A stretch of DNA of 32,687 bases from Alphaproteobacteria bacterium. Lineage in GTDB: Bacteria; Pseudomonadota; Alphaproteobacteria; Micavibrionales; Micavibrionaceae. The position numbers were made by a program, and so were the translations under genes. Shown here one piece after another: positions 1-7,278 of this stretch. The stretch is from NCBI GenBank assembly GCA_016757515.1, contig JAERIN010000015.1, positions 1 through 32,687 of the forward strand. The letters run 5' to 3'. The notes under the pieces are model-generated. The model did no database searches. It was not told the origin of the DNA and was given only the letters and a program-made list of their open reading frames with translations. Numbering within the stretch: position 1 is the stretch's first letter; every line of letters begins with the position of its first letter.

Positions 1-629
1 CCCGCGAAGCCCCCGGCCCCCCACCACAGCGCGTCGCCCTGATCCTCCAGGGGCCGGGCCGGGTCCAGCCCCGCGTGCACGAACAGGGCCCCCTGGGTAT
101 AGGCCGCGCAAGAAAGGTGCACGGCAAAGGCCTCGTGCCCTGGGTGCGCTCGCCACGCGGCCAGAACCCGCGCCGTCCACCGCGCGGCCTCCATCACCCC
201 GCCCCGGCACGCGGCCAGGCTCTCTTGCGGGTCCAGGCCATAGGACGCAAGCGTCCCGGCCAGTCCGCTCTTGAGCATCCAGGCCAGCGTCCCCCCCGGG
301 TCCGGCGCGAACTGGATCTGGCACACCTTTGTCCACATCTCCTCCTGCCCACCCCGCAGGTAGGCCAGGTCCGTGGCTTTCCAACCGTCACGGGCCAGTA
401 GCGCGCGGCGGAAGGCCAGCAGCTCGTCCAGCGTGGCCACGGCGTCCTCCCCCCAGCCGGTGTAGTTGCCCAGATACACCAGGCGGTCCCCCGGGCGCAG
501 GCGCGGCCACAGGGCGTCGTGCAGCGCGGCCAGGGCTCCGGCCTGCCCGTGAACGGCGGCCACGGCCCACACCCGCCGCGCGGGCGCGGGTCTCACAGGG
601 GCAAATCGGCGTGCGCGGAGCTGGCACAT
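1..629 (-). CDS. Metallophosphatase-like protein with degenerate active site (3' end cut by window)
   Basis: The frame reads from ATG at 629 (AGGAA upstream) off the left edge, giving about 209 residues. The fold pattern is that of the PPP/metallophosphoesterase family: an N-terminal WAVAAVHG segment where GDxHG is expected, then LVYLGNYTGWG for GDxxDRG, then LRGGQEEMW for GNHE, and later FVHAGLDP, which keeps a His. The Asp residues that bind the two metals are replaced (D to A, D to N, D to G) and the GNHE Asn is Gly. Phosphatase activity is therefore doubtful. From memory, Rhodospirillales carry a conserved family with the same LGNY and GxQEEMW signatures, so this is probably an inherited pseudo-enzyme and not decay here. 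The substrate is unknown. Confidence 0.75.
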   Translation of the reverse strand, partial: MCQLRARRFAPVRPAPARRVWAVAAVHGQAGALAALHDALWPRLRPGDRLVYLGNYTGWGEDAVATLDELLAFRRALLARDGWKATDLAYLRGGQEEMWTKVCQIQFAPDPGGTLAWMLKSGLAGTLASYGLDPQESLAACRGGVMEAARWTARVLAAWRAHPGHEAFAVHLSCAAYTQGALFVHAGLDPARPLEDQGDALWWGAGGFA

Positions 630-679
630 AGAGGGCGTTCCTGAAGCGGCGCAGGAGGGCACCGGGGGAAGATGCTGGA

Positions 680-707
680 ATCTTACATGATTCGCGCAAG
701 GACGCAA
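680..707 (-). promoter_or_regulatory. Probable sigma70 promoter of the phosphatase-like gene
   Basis: On the minus strand TTGCGT (707-702) is followed by 16 nt and TAAGAT (685-680). This leaves a leader of about 45 nt before the ATG at 629. The -35 resembles the TTGCC/TTGCG boxes of other promoters in this window. Inferred from sequence only. Confidence 0.45.
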
Positions 708-745
708 AAGGGGGCCCGGCGGCCCTACTCCCAGATCCTTCGCCA

Positions 746-819
746 CGGGGTGTGGCGCAGCCTGGTAGCCCGCATCGTTCGGGACGATGAGGCCGGAGGC
801 TCGAATCCTCTCATCTCGA
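746..819 (+). tRNA. tRNA-Pro (anticodon CGG), structurally odd
   Basis: A full cloverleaf can be drawn. The acceptor is CGGGGTG with CATCTCG, the anticodon stem is CATCG/CGATG around the loop TTCGGGA (anticodon CGG, 780-782), and the T stem is GGAGG/CCTCT. The discriminator is A819 and no CCA is encoded. Three points depart from a normal tRNA-Pro. The D stem has a C-C mismatch (756/770, pair 11-24). The T loop starts with C where U54 is near-universal. The acceptor has G-U pairs at 3-70 and 5-68. The 3' end abuts the stop codon of the opposite-strand gene at 820. Confidence 0.88.
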
Positions 820-1365
820 TTAGGGGCCCGCCGCGGACCGAAGCGCGCGCAGGCGGGCCTCCAGGTCCTCCAGCGTCATCCCCTCCGGCAGGGCGCGGGC
901 GGGCAGGACGACGGCCTGCACGGGCGACAGGAAGACGAAGACGTGGGCCGGCGCGCGCACGATGTCCACCACCGCGCCCCAGGCCCAGGTGTCCGTGAAC
1001 CGCGCGCCCTTTGAGGTCACGCCCCCGGGCCCGATGGTGCAGGTGCGCGCCTCCATCATCGCAACGTCCGAGGGGAAGAGCGCACGCATGGCCGACTTGG
1101 ACAGCAGGAGGCGCCGGACCCAAAAGGCGGTCAAGATCGCAAGGCATGCGCCCAGCGCCCCGATCATAAGCGACGCTCCGTCAAAGTCCCAAAAACGCGC
1201 AGCAGCAGCAGCGAGCATACCAAAGGGCAGCCCTATCAAGGCTCCCGGAAGAAAGCCCGCCTTGAGCCTAGCAGGCCACAGCGCCCTTTGCCTTGCGCTC
1301 GCCGCGCGGTTCAGGGCCTCCAGGTCCTCCAGCGTCAGGGCGTAGGTGAGGGTTATCGGTTCCAT
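820..1365 (-). CDS. YcxB-like two-helix membrane protein
   Basis: 181 residues. The ATG at 1365 overlaps the dcd stop (TGATG), so it is probably translationally coupled to dcd. The N-terminus (EPITLTYALTLEDLEALNRA) is followed by two hydrophobic helices (about residues 33-52 and 59-78). A cytosolic C-terminal domain then resembles YcxB/DUF-type PH-like domains: TCTIGPGGVTSKGARFTDTW, then a VFVFLSPVQAVVLPARAL strand pair. The molecular role of the family is not established. The middle of the gene (about 1130-1270) is somewhat less GC-rich than its ends. It ends tail-to-tail with the tRNA. Confidence 0.7.
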   Translation of the reverse strand: MEPITLTYALTLEDLEALNRAASARQRALWPARLKAGFLPGALIGLPFGMLAAAAARFWDFDGASLMIGALGACLAILTAFWVRRLLLSKSAMRALFPSDVAMMEARTCTIGPGGVTSKGARFTDTWAWGAVVDIVRAPAHVFVFLSPVQAVVLPARALPEGMTLEDLEARLRALRSAAGP

Positions 1366-2009
1366 CACAGCCTCGGCAGCGTCACCCCGGTCTGCCCCAT
1401 GTACTTGCCCGCCCGCGCGGCGTACGACACCGCGCACGGCGCCGAGCCCCGGAAGAACAGGAACTGCGCGATGCCCTCGTTCGCGTACACGCGCGCCGGC
1501 AGGGGCGTGGTGTTGGAGATCTCCAGCGTCACGTGCCCCGCCCACCCCGGCTCCAGCGGCGTCACATTCACGATGAGGCCGCACCGCGCGTAGGTGCTCT
1601 TGCCCAGGCAGATGACCAGCACATCCTCCGGCACGCGGAAGTACTCCACGGTCCGCGCCAGGGCAAAGCTGTTCGGCGGGATGACGCAGATTGGCCCCGG
1701 CCGGTCCACAAAGGACTGCGTGGAAAAGGCCTTCGGGTCCACCAGGGCGTTGTCCACATTCGTGAACACCTTGAACTCCCCCGCCGCCCGCGCGTCGTAT
1801 CCATAGGACGAGAGGCCATAGGAGATGACCCCCTCGCGCTTCTGCGCCTCCTCAAAGGGCGCGATCATCCCGTGGTCCAGGGCAAGCGCCCGGATCTCCC
1901 GGTCCGCCAGCAGGCCCGGCAGGGGGCCCTCCGCCCGCGCCGCCGCCTGCGCCTTGCGCCGCCCCATGTTCGCCCGCAGGGCCTCCGCCCGCGCGTCTCC
2001 CCGTGCCAT
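1365..2009 (-). CDS. dcd: dCTP deaminase
   Basis: 214 residues from ATG 2009. The enzyme deaminates dCTP to dUTP in pyrimidine deoxynucleotide synthesis. Family motifs are clear: [36 protein letters not shown], the active-site stretch [20 protein letters not shown], and the terminal [15 protein letters not shown]. The family is usually about 185-195 residues, so the first 25 or so are extra and basic. ATG 1967 is the alternative start. I prefer 2009 because a -10 box (TACAAC) sits exactly 7 nt before it, the spacing seen at other leaderless starts here. Neither start has a Shine-Dalgarno sequence. Confidence 0.95.
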   Translation of the reverse strand: MARGDARAEALRANMGRRKAQAAARAEGPLPGLLADREIRALALDHGMIAPFEEAQKREGVISYGLSSYGYDARAAGEFKVFTNVDNALVDPKAFSTQSFVDRPGPICVIPPNSFALARTVEYFRVPEDVLVICLGKSTYARCGLIVNVTPLEPGWAGHVTLEISNTTPLPARVYANEGIAQFLFFRGSAPCAVSYAARAGKYMGQTGVTLPRL

Positions 2010-2016
2010 GGGGGGG

Positions 2017-2044
2017 GTTGTAGCACCCCCCCGCGCGCAGGCAA
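2017..2044 (-). promoter_or_regulatory. Predicted leaderless promoter of dcd
   Basis: TTGCCT (2044-2039), 16 nt, then GC-TACAAC (2022-2017), a match to the alphaproteobacterial -10 GCTANAWC. Transcription would start at about the A of the ATG at 2009. The G-run/C-run (2010-2017, 2026-2032) could also form a hairpin. Confidence 0.5.
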
Positions 2045-2078
2045 AGGGCGGGCGCACGTCCACGCACGCCGCGTTTTT

Positions 2079-2107
2079 TTGACACCCGCCCCCGCCCCCA
2101 CTATACT
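2079..2107 (+). promoter_or_regulatory. Near-consensus sigma70 promoter
   Basis: TTGACA (2079-2084), a spacer of exactly 17 nt, and TATACT (2102-2107). The start would fall near 2114, leaving a leader of about 87 nt before the GTG at 2201. It is the closest match to the classical consensus in the window and stands out from the TTGCC-type promoters of the housekeeping genes. Confidence 0.75.
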
Positions 2108-2200
2108 GAAGGTGTATAGAGTGTTAACGGGCACCCCCGCCCCGCGCCGGCCTTGATAGAGCGCACAACAAACGGGGGGCCCAGGGTAAAGGGGGTTGGT

Positions 2201-3196
2201 GTGTCTATTCCAGAAACAAAAGCGCCAGAGCTGGGGACCAAGGCGGAGGCTGCGGAGGGGAAGCCTGCTGCGGAGGATGCCGCGCCCGAGGCCGCTGAGG
2301 CGGATGCCGCGCCGGCTGCGGAGGAGAAGCCAGCTGCGGAGGCGGAGAGCCGGCCCGCTCGAGTCTTTAATGCTGAGCGTGCCGCCGCAGTTGCGAGAGG
2401 AGTCAGGGGCGGCCAATGTGCAGAAGGCGTCCGCAAGATAGCAGAAAACGCAGGAACTACTCCTGTCTATGCAGACGGCGAGAATTGGGGTGAGGGCATG
2501 CGAGCGCGCCCAGACGCCTTTATCATTCTGGATGTGACCCCCGAAGACGTTATAGCTGGCAGATTGCCAAACGGCGCTATCATAGGTTATGACGACAGTC
2601 ATGGAGGAAGAAATATAGGAAAAGGAGCAGAAAAATATGGCCATACCGAACAATACGCCGATGGTAAGTTTATATACGGTGGGGCTTATACAAGAGATGG
2701 CAACGGAAACAAAATAAGGACAGGCTATGCCACCTATGCGGGCGGCTCCAGGGGAGCCGATGGAGTTAGGAAATATCTCGATACCGTTGCTCTGCCCATA
2801 GAATATGCCACACCAGAACAGCGTGCAGCGTGGGCCCAGGCCAGGGCAGAACACGGGGCGAGAGCTGCAATAGCTATTGGCCCAAACGGCACCGGTTCCC
2901 CCACCGCCGTCGCGGGTGGCCGTGGGCGCGGGTCGGGCAACGCTCTGGCCGCTTGGTTCGGCGGCGGCGGCGGGCTGGGGGCCCCATGGGGAGCGGCGGC
3001 GGGAGGGCCGCAGATGGATCCGGCGCAAGTCGCGCAAATGCTCAAGACCATGATTGCGGTGGTAGTGTTGGCGCTTGGTGGCAGAATCCCAGACGGCTTG
3101 GACGTGGACACACGCGAGGCGCAGGAGGTGATGGCAAGCCTGGGAACCGCTCTGGGGGGGGCCCCACAGGGCAAGTTAGCCCCCGGGCTAAGCTAA
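2201..3196 (+). CDS. Accessory protein with probable Cys/His (NlpC/P60- or CHAP-like) hydrolase domain
   Basis: 331 residues from GTG 2201, chosen because AAAGGGGG lies 5 nt upstream (TTG 2153 is the alternative). Residues 1-55 are an Ala/Glu/Pro-rich low-complexity arm. Residues about 65-160 hold GGQCAEGVRKI (Cys73), then NGAIIGYDDSHG and YGHTEQYADGKFIYGG (His148). This Cys-then-His order and spacing fit papain-fold peptidoglycan amidases or endopeptidases. A Gly-rich stretch follows, then a hydrophobic segment (MLKTMIAVVVLALGG). There is no signal peptide. The hydrolase part (about 2390-2850) is much more AT-rich than both arms, which suggests transfer or a mosaic gene. It converges on sspB with overlapping stops. 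The substrate is unknown and the family assignment is by pattern only. Confidence 0.55.
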   Translation: MSIPETKAPELGTKAEAAEGKPAAEDAAPEAAEADAAPAAEEKPAAEAESRPARVFNAERAAAVARGVRGGQCAEGVRKIAENAGTTPVYADGENWGEGMRARPDAFIILDVTPEDVIAGRLPNGAIIGYDDSHGGRNIGKGAEKYGHTEQYADGKFIYGGAYTRDGNGNKIRTGYATYAGGSRGADGVRKYLDTVALPIEYATPEQRAAWAQARAEHGARAAIAIGPNGTGSPTAVAGGRGRGSGNALAAWFGGGGGLGAPWGAAAGGPQMDPAQVAQMLKTMIAVVVLALGGRIPDGLDVDTREAQEVMASLGTALGGAPQGKLAPGLS

Positions 3197-3690
3197 TCCT
3201 TCTTCCGGAACTGGTCCAGGGAGACGACCTCGCCGCCGCCGGGGGGCGGGGGGTCTTTGGGCTCCTGGCTCTCACCGTCCTGCCCCTCGGCGGGCGGGGG
3301 CGGGGCACCGTCGCCCTCCGCGCGCTCCTCGGGCGGCTTGAACTGCAGCGCGAAGTTCACGGACGGGTCGGCGAAGATGGTGATCGCGCGCCAGGGGATG
3401 ATAAGGCGCTCTGGCTTGGCGTTGAAGAACAGGGTGACGGCCATGCGCTCCGCGTCGGCGGTGAGGTCAGAGAACTGGTGCTGGAGCACGATGGTCATCT
3501 CAGAGGGGTAGCGCTCGCGCAGGTAGCCGGGTACCTGCACCCCGGCGTGGTCTGTGGAGAAGGTGATGTAGAAATGGTTCTTGTTGGGCAGGGACCCGGC
3601 TGCGGCCACGCGGGCGACGGCGTCGCGCACGACGCTGCGGAAGGCGGTCTCAACCATCTGGTTGTAGGGGAGGGTGGCCTCCTGGCTCAT
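3193..3690 (-). CDS. sspB: Alphaproteobacterial SspB-like ClpXP adaptor
   Basis: 165 residues. SspB tethers ssrA-tagged and other substrates to the ClpXP protease. Visible features are the N-terminal YNQMVETAFRSVVRDAVARV, then HFYITFSTDHAGVQVPGYLRERYP, LTADAERMAVTLFFNAKPERLIIPWRAI and FADPSVNFALQF. A Pro/Gly-rich linker leads to the conserved C-terminal tail VVSLDQFRKKD, the type of segment that docks on ClpX. The ATG overlaps the hpf stop by ATGA, so the two genes form an operon with coupled translation. The 3' end overlaps the stop of the convergent gene (CTAA, 3193-3196). Confidence 0.9.
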   Translation of the reverse strand: MSQEATLPYNQMVETAFRSVVRDAVARVAAAGSLPNKNHFYITFSTDHAGVQVPGYLRERYPSEMTIVLQHQFSDLTADAERMAVTLFFNAKPERLIIPWRAITIFADPSVNFALQFKPPEERAEGDGAPPPPAEGQDGESQEPKDPPPPGGGEVVSLDQFRKKD

Positions 3691-4385
3691 CCGCAGCAGC
3701 CTCCCCCTACGCCGCCGCCGCAGCCTTCACCGCCGCCGCAGCAGCCCTCGTCCCCGGGGGCCTTGTCTTTGCAGCGGCCCTTCTTTGGGGGGCCGGGGTC
3801 AACCCAGCCCACGTGCCCGTCCGCGCGGCGGTAGACCATGTTCAGCCCGCCGTGGGACCCGCTCTTGAACAGCCAGGCCCCCTGTCCGGCCAGCTCCATG
3901 CGGGCCACGGCCTCGGCCACGGACAGGGTGTCTATCTCTGCCACGGCTTCCGCGACGATGGTGGGCTCTCCGGTGCCAGAATCGCCGGCGTCTCCGCCCT
4001 GATCCTCGCCCTCTTCCTCCGGGGAGGCGGAGACCAGGATGAAGTCCCGGGCCTTTATGGCGGCGGCCTCGTCCCGGCGGTGGTCGTCCCGGATCTTGCG
4101 CTTAAACCGTCGCCAAGACTTGCCCACCTTCTCGGCGGCCTTCTCAAAAGCGGCGTAGGGGTCGTGGTCCTTGGCGTCTGCGTTAACGGTGAGGTTCCTG
4201 GACCCGATGTAGACAAAGATGTGCACGCGGAAGGTGCCCTTGCCGTGGCCGTCCCGGCTGAAGGTGACGGTCGCGTGCGTGGCACGGCCAAAGTATTTGT
4301 CGTTCTTCTCGCGCAGGCGCGCCTCCGCGTGTGCGCGGAGCGCGTCTCCCACATCCACCTGTTTCCCGTGTACAGCGATCTCCAC
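3687..4385 (-). CDS. hpf: Ribosome hibernation promoting factor, long form, with Cys/Gly-rich tail
   Basis: 232 residues from GTG 4385 (AGGGAGGG about 7 nt upstream, and the expected N-terminus VEIAVHGKQVDVGDALRAH). The N-terminal S30AE domain (about 1-100) binds the 30S subunit, and the C-terminal domain (about 150-197, VARMELAGQGAWLFKSGSHGGLNMVYRRADGHVGWVDP) drives ribosome dimerisation in long HPFs. A 35-residue extension then follows, made almost entirely of Gly and Cys at its end, with six Cys including two CC pairs. I do not know this tail from other HPFs. It could bind metal or form disulfides. Coupled to sspB by an ATGA overlap. Confidence 0.92.
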   Translation of the reverse strand: MEIAVHGKQVDVGDALRAHAEARLREKNDKYFGRATHATVTFSRDGHGKGTFRVHIFVYIGSRNLTVNADAKDHDPYAAFEKAAEKVGKSWRRFKRKIRDDHRRDEAAAIKARDFILVSASPEEEGEDQGGDAGDSGTGEPTIVAEAVAEIDTLSVAEAVARMELAGQGAWLFKSGSHGGLNMVYRRADGHVGWVDPGPPKKGRCKDKAPGDEGCCGGGEGCGGGVGGGCCG

Positions 4386-4461
4386 AGCGCGCCCTCCCTT
4401 AGTCTTACACCGAATCGGGCCAATATGTAGCAGTGCACGCCGCGCCGGGCAAGGGGCGGGT

Positions 4462-5550
4462 TTACGCGATGGCCCAGGGCAGGGTCTGCATCCCCACGCC
4501 CAGGGGCAGCGGGGTGATGGGCCCCTGCGGGGTGGGCAGCGGTGCCACCGAGGCCTCGCGCCGCTCCAGGGTGAAGGTGTCCTTCGGCACGGGCAGGCCC
4601 CAAAACGCGGGGCCCCGTTCGCACAAAAACGCCCGGAACGCGGCGGCATCTTCGGCCTTGTCTAGGCGCGCCCCGGCCTCCTCAAACGCCATGGCATAGA
4701 GCTGCGGCGCCACGCCGCCGGTGTAGCACCCGGCCGCGCAGCCGCACGCCGTCATCTTCGTTGCGTGCGGCGCAGAGTCCGTCCCCGCAAAGGCCGTGGG
4801 GTGCGTGCGCACCAGGTCGCGCAGGGCTGCCCGGTCTTCGGCGAACTTGACCACCGGCAGGCAGTACAGGTGGTGCTTCAGTCCGCGCAGGAGGTGCCCG
4901 GTGGTGTACAGCAGGTGCTGGGGCGTTACGGTCGCCCCCACACGCGGGCCGGCCTGCCGCACAAAGTCCGCCGCGACAGCGGTTGTGACATGCTCCGCCA
5001 CCATGCGCAATTTTGGGTGGCACTCCACAATCCGGGGCGCGATCTCGCGGTAAAACGCCTCCTCCGCGTTGGTGGCCCTGGAGAAATAGTCCGCGTCGGC
5101 CACGTCGTGGGCCTCCCCGTGCACGCACAAGACAAGGTCCGCGGCCTCCATCGCCGCAAACACGCCGTTGTCAAAATATGTCTGGACATCCGCCGCGGCG
5201 CCGGCACCCGTCGTGCCGTGGGGGGGATAATACTTCGCTGCCCGCAGCGCGCCCTCCGCCGCGCCCCGCTCCACCATCGCGGGGGTTGTGGCAGTGGTGA
5301 GGTAAAGCGGAACGATGGCCTCCATATCCCCCGCGCCGGCATCCCGGAACATGCGGGCATATGCCTCAATGCTCCAGGCGTCGCCGGGGTCGTCCTCCAA
5401 CACCCGCGCCACGGGGGGGGCCGTGTTGGGCATGGCCACAAAGCCCGCGCAGCCCATGGCCCGGTGCGCCCGCACGAGCGGAGCGATAAGGTCCCCCTGC
5501 CGGAAGTGGGCGTGCAGGTCCCACCAGCGGGGGAGGGTGAGGGTGGTCAT
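4462..5550 (-). CDS. pyrC: Dihydroorotase
   Basis: 362 residues. It closes carbamoyl-aspartate to dihydroorotate in UMP synthesis. The metal ligands are visible: HAHFRQGD near residue 13 (HxH), AAKYYPPHGTT (the Lys that is carboxylated, with a His), VHGEA, EHVTT, and AGTDSAPH with the catalytic Asp. The length fits the E. coli PyrC class (about 350). ATG 5550 is chosen because the protein begins LPRWWDLHAHFR right after it and a -10 box lies 6 nt upstream. Frames extending further upstream would run into serA. Divergent from serA. Confidence 0.95.
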   Translation of the reverse strand: MTTLTLPRWWDLHAHFRQGDLIAPLVRAHRAMGCAGFVAMPNTAPPVARVLEDDPGDAWSIEAYARMFRDAGAGDMEAIVPLYLTTATTPAMVERGAAEGALRAAKYYPPHGTTGAGAAADVQTYFDNGVFAAMEAADLVLCVHGEAHDVADADYFSRATNAEEAFYREIAPRIVECHPKLRMVAEHVTTAVAADFVRQAGPRVGATVTPQHLLYTTGHLLRGLKHHLYCLPVVKFAEDRAALRDLVRTHPTAFAGTDSAPHATKMTACGCAAGCYTGGVAPQLYAMAFEEAGARLDKAEDAAAFRAFLCERGPAFWGLPVPKDTFTLERREASVAPLPTPQGPITPLPLGVGMQTLPWAIA

Positions 5551-5556
5551 GGCGGG

Positions 5557-5584
5557 AGCATAGCAGCCGCGAACGGGCGGGCAA
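5557..5584 (-). promoter_or_regulatory. Predicted leaderless promoter of pyrC
   Basis: TTGCCC (5584-5579), 16 nt, then GC-TATGCT (5562-5557), with only 6 nt before ATG 5550. No Shine-Dalgarno sequence is present, so the mRNA is predicted to begin at or near the start codon. Confidence 0.5.
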
Positions 5585-5677
5585 GGGTGCATCGCAGTCT
5601 TGGGCCTTGCGGGCGCTGAGGGATTGTGTTTTGTGGCCACGACACCAATGCACCAGAGAGAATATAAGGAGGCCCCC

Positions 5678-7255
5678 ATGCCCAAAGTTTTGATTGCAGA
5701 CAAGCTGGCCCCGCGCGCGGCGGAGATACTCCGCGAGGCCGGTGTGGAAACGGACGTGAAAACGGGCCTGCCGCCCGAGGAGCTCAAGGCCATCATCGGC
5801 GCGTACGACGGCCTGGCCATCCGCTCTGCCACGAAGGTGACGGCGGAGATCATCGCAGCGGCGACAAACCTTAAGGTCATTGCGCGCGCGGGCATCGGCG
5901 TGGACAACGTGGACATTCCGGCGGCCACGCAGGCCGGGATCGTGGTGATGAACACGCCCTTTGGGAACACGACCACGACGGCGGAGCACGCCATCGCCAT
6001 GATGTTCGCGGCGGCCCGGCAGATCCCAGCGGCCAGCGCGTCCACCCACGCCGGGAAGTGGGAGAAGTCCAAGTTCATGGGGCGGGAGATCTCGGGCAAG
6101 ACCCTTGGCCTCATCGGCGCGGGAAACATCGGGAGCATCGTGGCCGACCGGGCCCAAGGCCTGAAAATGCGCGTCATCGCCTATGACCCCTACCTGACGG
6201 AGGAGCGCGCCCTGGCCCTGGGCGTGGAGCGGGTGAGCCTGGAAGACCTGTACAAGCGCGCGGACGTTATCACGCTGCACGTGCCCAAGACCAAGGAGAC
6301 CGCGCACATGATAGACGCGGGGGCCCTGGCGGCCATGAAAAAGGGCGTCATCCTGGTCAACTGCGCCCGTGGGGGCCTGGTGGACGAGGCCGCCCTGCGC
6401 GCCGCTCTGGACAGCGGGCACGTGGGCGCGGCGGCCTTTGACGTGTTCTCCGTGGAGCCGGCCAAGGAAAACGTGCTCTTCGGCCACCCGAACGTCGTGT
6501 GCACGCCCCACCTGGGCGCAGCAACGGCGGAGGCGCAGGACGCTGTGGCCATCCAGGCGGCGGAGCAGATCGCGGCCTACCTGACCACCGGGGCCGTCAC
6601 CAACGCCCTGAACACGGCCAGCGTGTCCGCGCAGGACGCCCCGCGCCTACAGCCGTACCTGAAGCTGGGCGCGGCCCTGGGCAAGTTCGCCGGGCAGATC
6701 ACGGGCAGCGCCATCCGTAAGGTGGACATCGCCTATGAGGGCACAGTGACGGACGTCAACACGGACCCGATCGCGGCGACCATCCTGGCCAACCTCCTGG
6801 CCGGGCAGGTGGAGAGCGTGAACCTGGTCAACGCGCTCCAGGTGGCCCAGGCACGGGGCATAGAGGTTAAGCAGAGCTATGACCCAACCTCGCGCAACTG
6901 GCGCAGCATGATAGAGATGACCGTGACAAGCGATGAGCGCGTGCGGAACGTGACGGGGACCTTGTTCACGGGGCGGGAGCCGCGCCTGGTGAACGTGGAG
7001 GGCGTGCCCATTGAGGTCGCGCTGACGGCGCACATGCTGTTCATCCGCAACCGGGATGAGCCGGGCCTGGTGGGCGCGGTGGGGTGCCTGCTGGGCGACG
7101 CGGGGATCAACATCGCGGACTTCCGCCTGGGCCGGCAGGATGAGGGTGGCGCGGCGGTGTGCGTCATCAACCTGGACGCCCCCCTGCCCGACGACGTCTT
7201 CGCGGACATCAAGGCCCTGCCCCACGTTGTGAGCGCCAAGCGGTTGGCGTTTTAA
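5678..7255 (+). CDS. serA: D-3-phosphoglycerate dehydrogenase
   Basis: 525 residues, ATG 5678 after AAGGAGG. It oxidises 3-phosphoglycerate in the first step of serine synthesis. It is the long type: a catalytic domain, an NAD-binding Rossmann core (GLIGAGNIGSIVADRAQGL, about residue 144), the catalytic Arg in NCARGG (about 227), the His in PHLGAAT (about 276), an intervening domain, and a C-terminal ACT domain from about residue 450 (RNRDEPGLVGAVGCLLGDAG) that normally senses serine. The last codons (AKRLAF, stop) are also the stem-loop of an intrinsic terminator. No serC is nearby. The 5' leader (5585-5677) lacks a clear promoter, though TATAAG lies at about 5664. Confidence 0.96.
   Translation: MPKVLIADKLAPRAAEILREAGVETDVKTGLPPEELKAIIGAYDGLAIRSATKVTAEIIAAATNLKVIARAGIGVDNVDIPAATQAGIVVMNTPFGNTTTTAEHAIAMMFAAARQIPAASASTHAGKWEKSKFMGREISGKTLGLIGAGNIGSIVADRAQGLKMRVIAYDPYLTEERALALGVERVSLEDLYKRADVITLHVPKTKETAHMIDAGALAAMKKGVILVNCARGGLVDEAALRAALDSGHVGAAAFDVFSVEPAKENVLFGHPNVVCTPHLGAATAEAQDAVAIQAAEQIAAYLTTGAVTNALNTASVSAQDAPRLQPYLKLGAALGKFAGQITGSAIRKVDIAYEGTVTDVNTDPIAATILANLLAGQVESVNLVNALQVAQARGIEVKQSYDPTSRNWRSMIEMTVTSDERVRNVTGTLFTGREPRLVNVEGVPIEVALTAHMLFIRNRDEPGLVGAVGCLLGDAGINIADFRLGRQDEGGAAVCVINLDAPLPDDVFADIKALPHVVSAKRLAF
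7234..7253 (+). terminator. Intrinsic terminator inside the serA 3' end
   Basis: Stem CGCCAA/TTGGCG (7234-7239, 7244-7249), loop GCGG, then TTTT. It lies within the last serA codons and runs into the stop. The same stem, loop and following TTTTAA recur exactly at 7877-7898, so the repeat is 22 bp (7234-7255 and 7877-7898). Confidence 0.7.
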
Positions 7256-7278
7256 GTTAAAAAATAAGGAAAACAAAA

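Noticed and set aside
1865-3037. 390-codon minus-strand frame across the dcd upstream region and the accessory hydrolase gene
   Set aside because: The plus strand has a near-consensus promoter, a ribosome site and a recognisable Cys/His domain, while the minus-strand product is low-complexity and joins unrelated regions.
4386-4649. N-terminal extension of hpf
   Set aside because: The extension is Pro/Arg/Cys-rich, overlaps pyrC antisense, and the family N-terminus starts exactly at GTG 4385 with a Shine-Dalgarno sequence.
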